47,351 bases of DNA from contig JAHDIK010000012.1 in the NCBI GenBank assembly GCA_020630795.1, positions 72,949 to 120,299 on the forward strand. The letters run 5' to 3'. The stretch is from Colwellia sp. Its GTDB lineage: Bacteria; Pseudomonadota; Gammaproteobacteria; Enterobacterales; Alteromonadaceae. Position 1 is the first letter of the stretch, and every line of letters begins with the position of its first letter. Position numbers and translations under genes: made by a program. Below are positions 8,619-17,543 of this stretch, piece after piece. The notes below the pieces were generated by a model. It was not told where the DNA came from. It saw only the letters and a list, made by a program, of their open reading frames with translations, and made no database searches.

Positions 8619-9155
8619 TTAACCGAATTTATCTTCAAGTTCTACTAGTGCTAAAATAGCTCCGTCGCCACCCCATTCGAGTGGTGCTTGATGAAAAGCC
8701 ATAATATCAGGGTGTTGAACTAACCAGTGTGGGACTTTGTTTTTCAATACTCTAGAACCTAATCCATGTATAATACAAATACAGTGAGCGTGTTGTTTTT
8801 GGCATGCAAACAAAAGTGCAGAAAGCTCTGACTTTGCTTGTTGTTGATCTAAACCGTGTAAATCTAAAATTAGGTCTGGAGCGTACATACCTCTACGTAA
8901 ATTTTTAGCTTCAAACGTGTCAACACCTTCGCGAACATATTTTACGGGCCCTTGGTTATTAAGGTTTGGTTCAAAGTCGTCAGAAAAGTAAAACTCTGCA
9001 TTTTGTTGATTAAGATTTTTATCTTTTAAAATAGTTTTTTGTTTCGTACTTTTGCTATTAAGCACGATCTTATCTTGAACAATAGGTTTTACTTTGCCTA
9101 TTGCTTCTTGAAATAAGCGCTTTTCTTGTGACGATAAGGTATCTTTTAGTTTCAT
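8619..9155 (-). CDS. smrB: Smr-domain protein SmrB, ribosome-rescue endonuclease
   Basis: This 178-residue protein has a helical N-terminal region and a C-terminal Smr domain. The domain shows LDLHGLDQQQAKSEL, the IIHGLG loop and a PLEWGGDGAILALVE ending, all family hallmarks. E. coli SmrB (YfcN) cuts mRNA between collided ribosomes and is recruited by its N-terminal part. DLHG and HGLG are the presumed catalytic/RNA-binding elements. It is divergent from prmB with 77 bp between the starts, the same arrangement as yfcN/prmB in many gammaproteobacteria, which supports the name. No strong Shine-Dalgarno is seen before the ATG at 9155. Confidence 0.92.
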   Translation of the reverse strand: MKLKDTLSSQEKRLFQEAIGKVKPIVQDKIVLNSKSTKQKTILKDKNLNQQNAEFYFSDDFEPNLNNQGPVKYVREGVDTFEAKNLRRGMYAPDLILDLHGLDQQQAKSELSALLFACQKQHAHCICIIHGLGSRVLKNKVPHWLVQHPDIMAFHQAPLEWGGDGAILALVELEDKFG

Positions 9156-9232
9156 TGATAATATTTAGCGTAATTATTGATTATTGGTGAGCACGCAACA
9201 GTATAACAATCATATACAGTATAGGAACAATA

Positions 9233-10168
9233 GTGTCTGAATTAAATATATCATCTGCCGTTGAACAACTTGAAACAACTGGAGATTTTGTTCGATTTGC
9301 AGCTAGCCAGTTTAACAAAGCTGAGCTCTATTTTGGGCATGGAACAAATAATGCGTGGGACGAAGCCGTCGCGCTAGTTATGTTTGGCTTGCATTTACCT
9401 GAACACTTATTGAACGATGTATTTAGCTGCAAACTTACAGGTGAAGAAAAGCTGAGTTTAATGAGTATTATTGAGATGAGAATTTCTCAAGAAATCCCTG
9501 CGGCCTATATAACTAACCAAGCGGTATTTGCCAATTTACCGTTTTATGTAGACCAACGTGTACTCGTACCTCGCTCTCCAATAGGGGAATTAATTGAGAA
9601 TCAATTTAGTGGGCTGCTAACAAGTAATGAATTGCCTGAACGAATCCTCGATTTATGCACGGGAAGTGGTTGTATTGCTATTGCTTGTGCGTACGCATTT
9701 CCCGATGCAGAAGTAGACGCTGTAGACTTGTCTATAGACGCGCTTAACGTTGCGAATATTAATATTGAGAACCATGGCTTAACTGAACAAGTTATTCCAA
9801 TTCAGTCTGACGTTTTTTCTGGGGTAAAAGGGCAGGTTTATGATTTAATTGTAACTAATCCGCCATATGTGGACCAAGAAGATGTTGACGCACTGCCAGA
9901 AGAGTACCTACATGAACCTGAAATGGGATTAGGTTGTGGTGAAGATGGGTTGGATATTGTAAGAAAAATATTGGCCGAAAGTGCATCACATCTTTCTGAA
10001 AATGGTATATTAATTTGTGAAGTAGGAAACTCTCAGGTTCATGTTGCTTCAGTGTATCCAACAGTACCATTTCAGTGGTTATCCTTCGAGCGAGGTGGTC
10101 ATGGTGTGTTTATGTTGACAAAAGCTCAGTTAGACGAATTTTCAGAAGTATTTGAACAGAATTTATAA
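9233..10168 (+). CDS. prmB: Ribosomal protein L3 N5-glutamine methyltransferase PrmB
   Basis: This SAM-dependent methyltransferase modifies a glutamine of ribosomal protein L3. The 311 residues match the usual PrmB length. An N-terminal helical substrate-recognition domain covers about 1-110. A Rossmann fold follows with the SAM loop ILDLCTGSGCIAIA and the glutamine-binding NPPY motif at 209-212 (IVTNPPYVDQED). The NPPY is shared with PrmC/HemK, but the neighbourhood (smrB divergent, aroC downstream) marks PrmB. The start is GTG at 9233 with AGGAA about 5 nt upstream. aroC begins 42 bp downstream and is probably co-transcribed. Confidence 0.95.
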   Translation: MSELNISSAVEQLETTGDFVRFAASQFNKAELYFGHGTNNAWDEAVALVMFGLHLPEHLLNDVFSCKLTGEEKLSLMSIIEMRISQEIPAAYITNQAVFANLPFYVDQRVLVPRSPIGELIENQFSGLLTSNELPERILDLCTGSGCIAIACAYAFPDAEVDAVDLSIDALNVANINIENHGLTEQVIPIQSDVFSGVKGQVYDLIVTNPPYVDQEDVDALPEEYLHEPEMGLGCGEDGLDIVRKILAESASHLSENGILICEVGNSQVHVASVYPTVPFQWLSFERGGHGVFMLTKAQLDEFSEVFEQNL

Positions 10169-10210
10169 ACTCTATTTTGATTTTATTTTGCGTAAGGTAA
10201 TTAATTCAGT

Positions 10211-11302
10211 ATGTCAGGCAATACGTTCGGTAAGTTATTTACAGTAACAACTTATGGTGAAAGCCATGGTTTAGGTTTAGGCGCAATCATTGATGGTTGT
10301 CCTCCAGGTTTATCTATTAGTGAAGAAGATTTACAGCTTGACTTAGATCGTCGTAAACCGGGGCAATCTCGATTTACAACCGCACGTAGAGAAGATGACG
10401 AAGTTACCATCATGTCTGGTGTTTTCGAAGGAAAAACAACAGGAACACCCATTGGGTTGATGATCAAAAATAAAGATCAGCGCTCACAAGACTACGGTAA
10501 TATTTCTGAAAGCTTTAGACCAGGCCATGCAGATTACACTTATTGGCAAAAGTACGGCATTAGAGATTATCGTGGCGGTGGTCGTTCTTCTGCCCGTGAA
10601 ACGGCTATGCGTGTTGCTGCTGGCGCAATTGCTAAAAAATTCTTAAAAGAAAAATTGGGCATTGTGGTTAAAGCATGTGTAACACAAATCGCAAACATTA
10701 AAGCAGAAAACTATGATTGGGAATTTGTTGAAACGAATCCTTTTTTCTTTCCCGATGAAACTAAAGTTGAGCAGCTTGACGAGCTATTACGCGGTATTAT
10801 GCGCGAGAAAGACTCTATAGGTGCTAAGTTAACTGTTGTTGCTGAAAATGTACCTGTTGGTTTAGGTGAGCCTATTTTTGATCGGTTAGACGCTGACATT
10901 GCTCACGCATTAATGGGAATTAATGCGGTAAAAGGTGTCGAAATAGGTGATGGTTTTGACATTGTTAATCAAAAAGGCTCTGAACACAGAGATGAGCTAA
11001 CCCCTAACGGTTTTGCTAAAAATAGCGCTGGCGGTGTTTTAGGTGGTATATCTTCAGGGCAAGACATTATTGCTCATATCGCATTAAAACCAACGTCGAG
11101 CATTGGTGTTAGTGGTAAAACAATTAATAAACAAGGTGAGTCGACTGACTTAATTACGAAGGGTAGACATGATCCTTGTGTTGGCATTAGAGCCGTACCG
11201 ATTGCCGAAGCTATGTTAGCCTTAACCTTGATGGACCATTTCATGCGAAATCGTGCACAGAATGCTGATGTAGTATGTGAAACTCCTGACATTGCCCGTT
11301 AA
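10211..11302 (+). CDS. aroC: Chorismate synthase AroC
   Basis: This enzyme catalyses the last shikimate-pathway step, turning 5-enolpyruvylshikimate-3-phosphate into chorismate with reduced FMN. The 363 residues equal the normal bacterial length. Signature stretches are visible: [18 protein letters not shown] at the N-terminus, [30 protein letters not shown] near 100-130, and the C-terminal [18 protein letters not shown]. No residue loss is evident. It follows prmB in the same direction and ends before a clear terminator at 11328-11370, so prmB-aroC is probably one unit. Confidence 0.98.
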   Translation: MSGNTFGKLFTVTTYGESHGLGLGAIIDGCPPGLSISEEDLQLDLDRRKPGQSRFTTARREDDEVTIMSGVFEGKTTGTPIGLMIKNKDQRSQDYGNISESFRPGHADYTYWQKYGIRDYRGGGRSSARETAMRVAAGAIAKKFLKEKLGIVVKACVTQIANIKAENYDWEFVETNPFFFPDETKVEQLDELLRGIMREKDSIGAKLTVVAENVPVGLGEPIFDRLDADIAHALMGINAVKGVEIGDGFDIVNQKGSEHRDELTPNGFAKNSAGGVLGGISSGQDIIAHIALKPTSSIGVSGKTINKQGESTDLITKGRHDPCVGIRAVPIAEAMLALTLMDHFMRNRAQNADVVCETPDIAR

Positions 11303-11327
11303 AATTTAGTCAAATATCAATTTCAAT

Positions 11328-11370
11328 AATGGTAGTAGAGCTTAGCGTTTTACTACCATTTTTATTTTTA
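11328..11370 (+). terminator. Rho-independent terminator of prmB-aroC
   Basis: AATGGTAGTA (11328-11337) and TACTACCATT (11351-11360) form a perfect 10-bp stem with a 13-base loop, followed by a T-rich run (TTTATTTTTA). It lies 26 nt past the aroC stop. Confidence 0.8.
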
Positions 11371-11398
11371 GCTATTAAGTTTAAGTATCCAAGGATGA

Positions 11399-12565
11399 GT
11401 GTTGAAATCCCTTTTATTTATTAGATCGTCATTTAGTTATTTTTGGTACTTTGGACTACTCGGTTTAACCATTCCATTTTTATCAGTATTTCTTGATGGG
11501 AAAGGCTTTTCATCCATTGAAATTGGTGAAATTTTAGCGGTATTCACTGCAACAAAAATTGTGGGACCCACATTATGGGCGACTCTTGCAGATAAAACAG
11601 GTAAACAACTCGCAATAATACGCTTAGGCGCATTTTTGGCCTGCTTATTTTTCACGGCGTTATTTTGGTTAAATGACTACTGGCCAATTGTTTTTTGCAT
11701 GGCGACATTTAGCCTTTTTTGGACCGCAATACTTCCTCAGCTTGAAGTAATGACGCTTAACTCTATTAGACGCAGCCCTAAAATATACGCACGTATACGT
11801 TTATGGGGCAGTATAGGTTTTATCGTTTTTGCTATATTGGCAGGTGAACTGATTGAGATATTTGGTTCAGAAGTATTTACAACGATTGGCTTTATCATTT
11901 TATTTGGGTTGTTTGGTTCGACGTTGTTAGTTAAGCAATCGTCGATTAAACCGTCACAAATAACTAAAACCTCATCGATTATAGACAAAATAGTTAACGC
12001 TCGGTTTATCTTATTTTTTTGTGCAGGTCTGCTTTTACAAATGAGTTTCGGCCCTTATTACAGCTTCTTCGCGTTGTACTTACGAGATTTAGATTACCCG
12101 AGTTATGCTGTAGGGCTTTTAATTTCGTTAGGCGTTATCGCCGAAATCGCGATTTTTGTTTTTGCAGGCAACGTATTTAAGTATTTTAGTGTAAAAGCGG
12201 TTTTAGTGTTTTGTTTAATTACCACTGCAATTCGCTGGCTATTGATGGGACATTTTGGCTATTCAGCCATGGTTCTCGTTTTGTCTCAGTGTATTCATGC
12301 TGCTAGCTTTGGTTTATACCATAGTGCGTCGATACAGTTTTTACAGCAACATTTTGACCCAAGCCAACAAAATAGGGGGCAAGCAATTTATATAGCGGGT
12401 GTTTACGGTGTTGGTGGCGCGATAGGCGCTTATGTAGCAGGGGTAACATGGCTTGATGGTACAGGTGCTACGTTATCATACAATGTTGCCTTTGCCGCGG
12501 CATGTGTAGGTGCTATTTTTGCGATATTTATTCCTAAAATTTTACCACATCAAAACAAAGCATAA
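11399..12565 (+). CDS. MFS transporter, HcaT/3-phenylpropionate-permease-like
   Basis: This 388-residue polytopic membrane protein has about 12 hydrophobic segments and loops rich in positive charge. Early residues (SYFWYFGLLGLTIPFLSVFLDGKGFSSIEIGEI) and the A-motif-like ADKTGKQL match the MFS_1_like group that includes E. coli HcaT. The substrate cannot be told from sequence: the HcaT name reflects family, and members beside aroC are usually left as generic transporters. The listed start is GTG at 11399; TTG at 11402 is equally possible and has better spacing from AAGGA (11391-11395). It lies after the aroC terminator, so it probably has its own promoter. Confidence 0.85.
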   Translation: MLKSLLFIRSSFSYFWYFGLLGLTIPFLSVFLDGKGFSSIEIGEILAVFTATKIVGPTLWATLADKTGKQLAIIRLGAFLACLFFTALFWLNDYWPIVFCMATFSLFWTAILPQLEVMTLNSIRRSPKIYARIRLWGSIGFIVFAILAGELIEIFGSEVFTTIGFIILFGLFGSTLLVKQSSIKPSQITKTSSIIDKIVNARFILFFCAGLLLQMSFGPYYSFFALYLRDLDYPSYAVGLLISLGVIAEIAIFVFAGNVFKYFSVKAVLVFCLITTAIRWLLMGHFGYSAMVLVLSQCIHAASFGLYHSASIQFLQQHFDPSQQNRGQAIYIAGVYGVGGAIGAYVAGVTWLDGTGATLSYNVAFAAACVGAIFAIFIPKILPHQNKA

Positions 12566-12682
12566 TTAAGCCCAATCCTATTAGTTATTTATAAAATGCA
12601 ATTTAATTGTTGGTTTGTGGGTCTATAGTTTCACTAAGCGCTGATTTCGATCAGGCAATTATTGTTAGCGATAGGAACTTCA

Positions 12683-13279
12683 ATGAAATCACTTTTAATA
12701 AAGTTACATTCATTATTGAATTTAACCAATAAACTCGATTTTTTAGCACCTCTTTTTTTACGGTTGTATCTTGTACCAGTTTTTTGGATGGCTGGAAGTA
12801 AAAAGGTTCAAGATTTTGACAGTATTGTCGAGTGGTTTGGTAATACTGAATGGGGGCTTGGGCTTCCTTTTCCTTTGGTTATGGCCTTTTTAGCGACAGC
12901 GGCCGAATATTTAGGTGCTATCGCGTTATTGTTCGGGTTTGCTGTTAGGTGGTTTAGCATTCCTCTCATGATTACGATGATTGTAGCGGCTGTAACCGTA
13001 CATTTAGATAATGGCTGGCAGGCAATTGCTGATGTAACGGCGCCATTTGCAAATGAACGCGTAGCAGAAGCAACAGATAAACTATCTATTGTTAAAGATG
13101 TACTGCAAGAACATACGCATTACGATTACATAACGTCTACCGGTAATGTGGTGATGTTAAACAATGGTATTGAGTTTTCAGTAACATATTTTGTTATGTT
13201 ACTTGCTTTACTCTTTATGGGCGCAGGTAAGTATGTAAGCGCGGATTACTGGATTGAAAAGCAACTGTATAAAAAGTAA
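12683..13279 (+). CDS. DoxX-family membrane protein, HvfX-like
   Basis: This DoxX/DoxD-type protein has about 198 residues and four hydrophobic helices. The N-terminal part (FLRLYLVPVFWMAGSKKVQDFDSIVEWFG) and the long periplasmic-side insertion after the HLDNGWQAIAD segment resemble the HvfX proteins. HvfX accompanies copper-binding RiPP precursors (HvfA) and their maturases HvfB and HvfC. None of those partners is visible here, so function is open; roles in respiration or redox stress are known for the wider family. I chose ATG at 12683 because AGGAA lies 5 nt upstream. An upstream in-frame TTG (12662) would add seven residues. It ends before a bidirectional terminator shared with lipA. Confidence 0.8.
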   Translation: MKSLLIKLHSLLNLTNKLDFLAPLFLRLYLVPVFWMAGSKKVQDFDSIVEWFGNTEWGLGLPFPLVMAFLATAAEYLGAIALLFGFAVRWFSIPLMITMIVAAVTVHLDNGWQAIADVTAPFANERVAEATDKLSIVKDVLQEHTHYDYITSTGNVVMLNNGIEFSVTYFVMLLALLFMGAGKYVSADYWIEKQLYKK

Positions 13280-13333
13280 CTCATTAAAAGCAATTCATAA
13301 AAAAAACTGTGTAACTTTCTCGTTATATAAACA

Positions 13334-13366
13334 AAAAAGGATGAACACTCGGTTCATCCTTTTTAT
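13334..13366. terminator. Bidirectional terminator between the DoxX gene and lipA
   Basis: A perfect 13-bp stem (13334-13346 with 13352-13364, core GGATGAAC/GTTCATCC) closes a five-base loop. It is flanked by A-runs on the left and T-runs on the right, so it can stop transcription from both convergent units. Confidence 0.92.
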
Positions 13367-13401
13367 TTTATAAGTAAAGACTTAAGTGTTTTTTCGATAG
13401 C

Positions 13402-14370
13402 TTACTTAACTTCTTCACCAGCTGCTTGTTTATCAGCATGGTATGAAGAGCGAACTAATGGACCACAAGCTGCGTGATCAAAGCCCATTTTCATTGCTTC
13501 GCGTTGGAACATATCGAAGTCGTCAGGATGTACGTAACGTTCTACAGGCAAGTGATGTTTACTTGGCTGTAAATACTGACCAATTGTAAGCATAGTTACA
13601 CCGTGGTCTCGTAGGTCTTGCATCACTTCTAAAATTTCTTCGTTGGTTTCACCTAAACCAACCATAAGGCCTGACTTTGTTGGAACACTTGGGTTAGCTT
13701 CACCAAATTTCTTCAGTAGGTCTAACGACCATTGGTAATTAGCTCCTGGACGAGCCTTTGTGTATAAACGCGGTGCAGTTTCCATGTTGTGGTTAAATAC
13801 ATGTGGTGGGTTAGCATTGAGTATTTCTAACGCTTTGTCCATGCGACCACGAAAATCAGGAACAAGTATTTCGATTTTCGTATTAGGAGAATGTACGCCA
13901 ATTTCAGAAATACAGTCTGCAAATTGTTGAGCGCCACCATCACGTAAGTCATCGCGGTCAACAGATGTAATAACTACGTACTTTAACGCCATGTCTTTTA
14001 GTGTTAGCGCTAGTTTTTTAGGCTCGTCTTTATTTACAGCTAATGGACGACCGTGACCAACATCACAAAATGGGCAACGACGAGTACAAATATCACCTAA
14101 AATCATGAAGGTTGCTGTGCCGTGGTTAAAACATTCTGAAAGGTTAGGGCACGAGGCTTCTTCACATACTGAGTGTAAGTCGTGTTTACGTAAAGCTGAC
14201 TTAATTGAATCGATTCGTTCAGTTGTTCTTGGTAATTTTATACGTAGCCATTCAGGTTTACGTAACATTGTTTCTCGTTCAGACGGAACAACTTTAATAG
14301 GGATATGCGCCATTTTTTCAGCGTCACGTAATTTGGTACCTGCTTCAATACGTGATGATTTAGTTGTCAT
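13402..14370 (-). CDS. lipA: Lipoyl synthase LipA
   Basis: This radical-SAM enzyme inserts two sulfurs into octanoyl-carrier domains to make lipoate. At 322 residues it is the usual size. Both iron-sulfur sites are visible: the auxiliary cluster motif [12 protein letters not shown] and the radical-[11 protein letters not shown]. The C-terminal RSSYHA holds the Ser that ligates the auxiliary cluster. It overlaps the end of lipB by 11 bp, so translation is probably coupled. Last gene of the dacA-dat-ybeD-lipB-lipA run, ending at the bidirectional terminator. Confidence 0.98.
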   Translation of the reverse strand: MTTKSSRIEAGTKLRDAEKMAHIPIKVVPSERETMLRKPEWLRIKLPRTTERIDSIKSALRKHDLHSVCEEASCPNLSECFNHGTATFMILGDICTRRCPFCDVGHGRPLAVNKDEPKKLALTLKDMALKYVVITSVDRDDLRDGGAQQFADCISEIGVHSPNTKIEILVPDFRGRMDKALEILNANPPHVFNHNMETAPRLYTKARPGANYQWSLDLLKKFGEANPSVPTKSGLMVGLGETNEEILEVMQDLRDHGVTMLTIGQYLQPSKHHLPVERYVHPDDFDMFQREAMKMGFDHAACGPLVRSSYHADKQAAGEEVK

Positions 14371-15019
14371 TGAATGTTTCCAACCCTGTTTTATGAATAA
14401 TGGTATTTGAATTTAGCAGCGACGCTATGTGCTTAACTAATGAATCGCCTGCCTCTAAAGTATTGTCTGGTCCACCCATGTCTACCGTTTGAACCATTTC
14501 TAATCCTGCGTAACCACAGGGGTTAATTAAATTGAACGGTGATAAGTCCATATTTACGTTCAATGCTAACCCATGGAATGAACAACCTTTGCGTACTCTA
14601 AGCCCCAACGACGCGACCTTTTTGTTATCTACGTAAACACCAGGAGCATCAGGTTTTGCCGTTGCGGTAATATTATAGTCAGCGAGTGAAGCTATAATAC
14701 TGTTTTCGATCAAGGTTACGAGTTGACGAACGCCTATTTTTCGTCTTTTTAAGTTAACAAGCACATATAAAACTTGCTGACCAGGGCCGTGATACGTTAC
14801 TTGTCCGCCACGATCTACTTTTACAATAGGAATATTGCCGGGTGCGAGTAAATGCTCTTCTTTACCTGCTTGCCCTTGTGTAAACACGGCAGGGTGCTCG
14901 ACTAACCAAACTTCATCTAATGTTTCTGAATCTCTATTATCAGTAAAGTTTTGCATGGCTTGCCATACGGTGGTGTAGTCTTCTTGATTTAATTGTCTAA
15001 CGACCAGCGAATTATTCAT
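14360..15019 (-). CDS. lipB: Octanoyltransferase LipB
   Basis: LipB moves octanoate from acyl carrier protein to lipoyl domains, supplying the substrate for LipA. The 219-residue protein shows the family signature ([14 protein letters not shown]), the catalytic Lys in [18 protein letters not shown] and the acyl-accepting Cys in [10 protein letters not shown]. The ATG start at 15019 fits the family N-terminus ([16 protein letters not shown]); no strong Shine-Dalgarno precedes it. ybeD lies 90 bp upstream in the same direction. Confidence 0.97.
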   Translation of the reverse strand: MNNSLVVRQLNQEDYTTVWQAMQNFTDNRDSETLDEVWLVEHPAVFTQGQAGKEEHLLAPGNIPIVKVDRGGQVTYHGPGQQVLYVLVNLKRRKIGVRQLVTLIENSIIASLADYNITATAKPDAPGVYVDNKKVASLGLRVRKGCSFHGLALNVNMDLSPFNLINPCGYAGLEMVQTVDMGGPDNTLEAGDSLVKHIASLLNSNTIIHKTGLETFNDN

Positions 15020-15109
15020 TGCGTGGTTTCAGTCTTATTTTCATGCGCGCTATTATAGTTGAACCAAAGAAACTTTACACCGTACAGCGAGTAGGGAGAT
15101 TAATAAATA

Positions 15110-15373
15110 TTAAAGAACGTAACGAACTTCTTCTATTGCATTTAGTGTTTTATATATTTTTTCTATGTGTTCTTTGCTTGTAACAGTTACCGCAATCGAT
15201 ACTGAATGGTAGTTACCTTTTGAACTAGGTTTAATTTTCGGTGAGTAATCACCTGGAGTGTGTTTTTGGAGTTCAGCAATAATAAGGTCTGGTAGCTCAT
15301 CGCATGCGACTCCCATGACTTTAAAGTTTAAAACAGTTGGGAACTCGAGTAATTCATCAAACTTAGTTTGCAT
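15110..15373 (-). CDS. ybeD: YbeD/DUF493 family protein
   Basis: This 87-residue protein of the UPF0250/YbeD family has a ferredoxin-like alpha/beta fold resembling ACT regulatory domains. Conserved stretches are FPTVLNFKVMGVA and PSSKGNYHSVSIAVTVTS. Its molecular role is not established. The position upstream of lipB is the conserved one and suggests a link to lipoate synthesis or to the envelope genes before it. AGGTAG sits 5 nt before the ATG at 15373, and the stop of the transaminase gene is only 5 bp upstream. Confidence 0.93.
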   Translation of the reverse strand: MQTKFDELLEFPTVLNFKVMGVACDELPDLIIAELQKHTPGDYSPKIKPSSKGNYHSVSIAVTVTSKEHIEKIYKTLNAIEEVRYVL

Positions 15374-15378
15374 TGTTT

Positions 15379-16233
15379 CTACCTAGGACTATCTAATAAT
15401 GATTGTTTAAATTGTTGAAAAGCGGAATGCATAACTTTTGATATTGCACCTATTCCACCTTGTCCGACTATTTTATCATTAATTTGTGTAACAGGGCTAA
15501 TTTCCCTACTAGAACTTGATACCCAAACTTCATCAGCATCGTAAAGCTCTGAAACTGTTAGTTCTTTTTCTATTATTGTTATTTGGTACTGTTGCGCAAT
15601 TTCAATAATTACATCGCGAGTTATACCACTAAGAATGAAAGGGCTTTTTGGGGGCGTAAAAACTTGGTTATTTTTAACAAGGAAGATGTTACTTGTTGCG
15701 CCTTCTGTAAGTAGGTTGTTTCTATGTAGAAGAGCTTCATCTGCGTTTTGAGATAACGCTTCTTGTTTAAGTAAAATATTGCCAAGCAGTGAAATACTTT
15801 TAATGTCGCAGTGTTGCCATCGAATATCTTCTAACAATATTGCGTTAATGGGCTTAAGTTCACTAAACTTTATTGTTAACGGCGAAGGCATAATTAACAC
15901 GGTAGGCTTTTGAGTGCTGGCTAGGTGATCTCTTAGTTCAGATACGCCTCGTGTTATTTGTATATATATTGAAAGGTGTTTGTCTGTGTAATTAGTGATA
16001 ATTTCATTGATATGCGTTAACCATTCATTTTCGTTAAATGGTGGCTCAATGTTTATAGAAGATAACGACTGATTAAGTCTATCAAGGTGTTCTTTTAATC
16101 TAAACGGGGTTTGATGATATACGGGGATAACTTCATATACGCCATCCCCGAATAAAAAACCTCTGTCTAATATAGATACATTTGCTTCGTGCTTTTTAAG
16201 GTACGAGCCATTTAAAAAAACTATATCAGACAC
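15379..16233 (-). CDS. dat: D-amino acid transaminase (class IV aminotransferase)
   Basis: This 284-residue fold-type IV PLP enzyme swaps amino groups between D-amino acids (D-Ala, D-Glu) and 2-oxoacids. The PLP lysine is Lys145 (DIKSISLLGN), Glu177 (TEGATSNIF) is the cofactor-nitrogen partner, and Tyr33 lies in the GDGVYEVI motif. These match the numbering of the Bacillus enzyme almost exactly. An R-x-H element (Arg101, His103) at the site that binds the substrate carboxylate favours D-amino acid use over branched-chain or aminodeoxychorismate specificity. The start is GTG at 16233, 7 bp after the dacA stop. Its place right after dacA suggests recycling of released D-Ala (inference). Confidence 0.9.
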   Translation of the reverse strand: MSDIVFLNGSYLKKHEANVSILDRGFLFGDGVYEVIPVYHQTPFRLKEHLDRLNQSLSSINIEPPFNENEWLTHINEIITNYTDKHLSIYIQITRGVSELRDHLASTQKPTVLIMPSPLTIKFSELKPINAILLEDIRWQHCDIKSISLLGNILLKQEALSQNADEALLHRNNLLTEGATSNIFLVKNNQVFTPPKSPFILSGITRDVIIEIAQQYQITIIEKELTVSELYDADEVWVSSSSREISPVTQINDKIVGQGGIGAISKVMHSAFQQFKQSLLDSPR

Positions 16234-16240
16234 GGTACAA

Positions 16241-17428
16241 CTAGTTTGCGAATTGCAGTTTAATGTAATCCATTAACTTACTGAACATGCCGCCTTCGTT
16301 AACTTCTTGAAGCGTAACTAAAGGATATTCTGCAATGTCTTCGCCATTAAGTTGTAAAAATACTTTACCAACAACTTCGCCTTTAGCTAGTGGGGCAGTT
16401 AACTGCTTACTTAATTCAAAGTTTGCATCTAAATTTTTGCGTTGTCCTCGAGGGATAGTGATTGGCGTGCTTTCTAAAATGCCTAACTCTACGTCTTGAA
16501 CATCTCCCATCCATACTCTATTAGTGACAAATTTTTCACCTGCTTCATACGGAGTGTATGTTTCAAAAAATCTAAAACCGTAGTTAAGTAGTTTTTTGCT
16601 TTCTACTTTACGAGAGCGTTCGCTATCGGTTCCCATAACTACGCTTACTAGTCTCATACCACCTTTGGTTGCTGAAGTTACAAGGCTATAACCAGCTTGA
16701 GATGTATGACCTGTTTTAAGGCCATCAACATTCATGCTTTTATCCCATAACAAACTGTTACGGTTATATTGCTTGATGTTGTTATAGGTAAAAGATTTTT
16801 GTTTGTATAGTTTGTATTCGTCTGGCACGTCTTTAATTAGTGCTACAGCTAACGCGGCCATATCTCTGGCGGTTGTTTTATGTTCTTGGCTATCTAAACC
16901 GTGGCTGTTTTCAAAAAAGCTACTGTTCATACCGAGTTGTTCAGCGTGAGCATTCATCAAATCTGCGAAGGCGCTTTCACTACCTGCAATATGTTCAGCC
17001 ATGGCAACACAGGCGTCGTTACCTGAAGCAACAATAATACCTTGATTAAGTAAATCTACAGAAACCTCTGTACCTACTTCGATAAACATTTTTGACGAGT
17101 CAGGAAAGTTTTTTGCCCAGGCTGATTCGCTAATGGTTACTTTATCAGACAAGTTGATGTTACCAGCAAGAAGCTCTTTACCAATAATGTAACTTGTCAT
17201 CATTTTGGTAAGGCTAGCAGGAGCTAATAAAATATCAGCATTACCTTCAGCGATAACTTTTCCTGTAGTGTAATCAATTAGAATGTGAGCTTTTGCGTTA
17301 ATTGATGGTGGCGCTGGAATAATATTATTGGCTTGAGCAGGAGATAATGCGCATAAGGAAAAAGTAGTAATAAGCGTGAAAATTTTAGCGCGCGACGAAA
17401 GCACTTTATTCGCCATAAAGTTAAGCAT
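16241..17428 (-). CDS. dacA: D-Ala-D-Ala carboxypeptidase DacA (PBP5/6 type)
   Basis: This low-molecular-weight penicillin-binding protein removes the terminal D-Ala from peptidoglycan stem peptides. The 395 residues start with a signal peptide ending near AQA. The three active-site motifs are S-x-x-K (Ser72, ASLTKMM), S-G-N (IVASGNDACVAMAE) and K-T-G (DGLKTGHTSQAG). The PBP5_C domain follows, and an amphipathic C-terminal helix (GGMFSKLMDYIKLQF) anchors it to the outer leaflet of the inner membrane. AAGGA lies about 5 nt before the ATG at 17428. A likely extended -10 promoter is in the 115-bp gap after rlpA, so the dacA run can be transcribed separately from the rod genes. Confidence 0.97.
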   Translation of the reverse strand: MLNFMANKVLSSRAKIFTLITTFSLCALSPAQANNIIPAPPSINAKAHILIDYTTGKVIAEGNADILLAPASLTKMMTSYIIGKELLAGNINLSDKVTISESAWAKNFPDSSKMFIEVGTEVSVDLLNQGIIVASGNDACVAMAEHIAGSESAFADLMNAHAEQLGMNSSFFENSHGLDSQEHKTTARDMAALAVALIKDVPDEYKLYKQKSFTYNNIKQYNRNSLLWDKSMNVDGLKTGHTSQAGYSLVTSATKGGMRLVSVVMGTDSERSRKVESKKLLNYGFRFFETYTPYEAGEKFVTNRVWMGDVQDVELGILESTPITIPRGQRKNLDANFELSKQLTAPLAKGEVVGKVFLQLNGEDIAEYPLVTLQEVNEGGMFSKLMDYIKLQFAN

Positions 17429-17477
17429 AATGTTCCTTGAAAATTTTTAAATGGTTGTAACAACAAATAATGACAGC

Positions 17478-17486
17478 AGTATAGCA
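17478..17486 (-). promoter_or_regulatory. Extended -10 promoter candidate for dacA
   Basis: On the minus strand TGCTATACT is an extended -10 (TGn plus TATACT). It predicts a start near 17471 and a leader of about 43 nt before the dacA ATG. No good -35 is seen, as is common for extended -10 promoters. Confidence 0.4.
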
Positions 17487-17543
17487 TTATTAATTTTGAT
17501 TACTATGCTGTAATGCCTATGAAATTGTTACGGTTAATGTATT

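Noticed and set aside
8615..8624. Palindrome CGGTTAACCG at the sixA/smrB junction as a terminator
   Set aside because: It is only ten bases with no loop and no T-run, and it overlaps the end of the smrB coding sequence.
11437..11988. Minus-strand open frames inside the MFS gene, and similar frames inside aroC, comEC, mrdA and lolC
   Set aside because: They are shadows of strongly recognisable genes on the other strand, with no ribosome-binding site or family resemblance.
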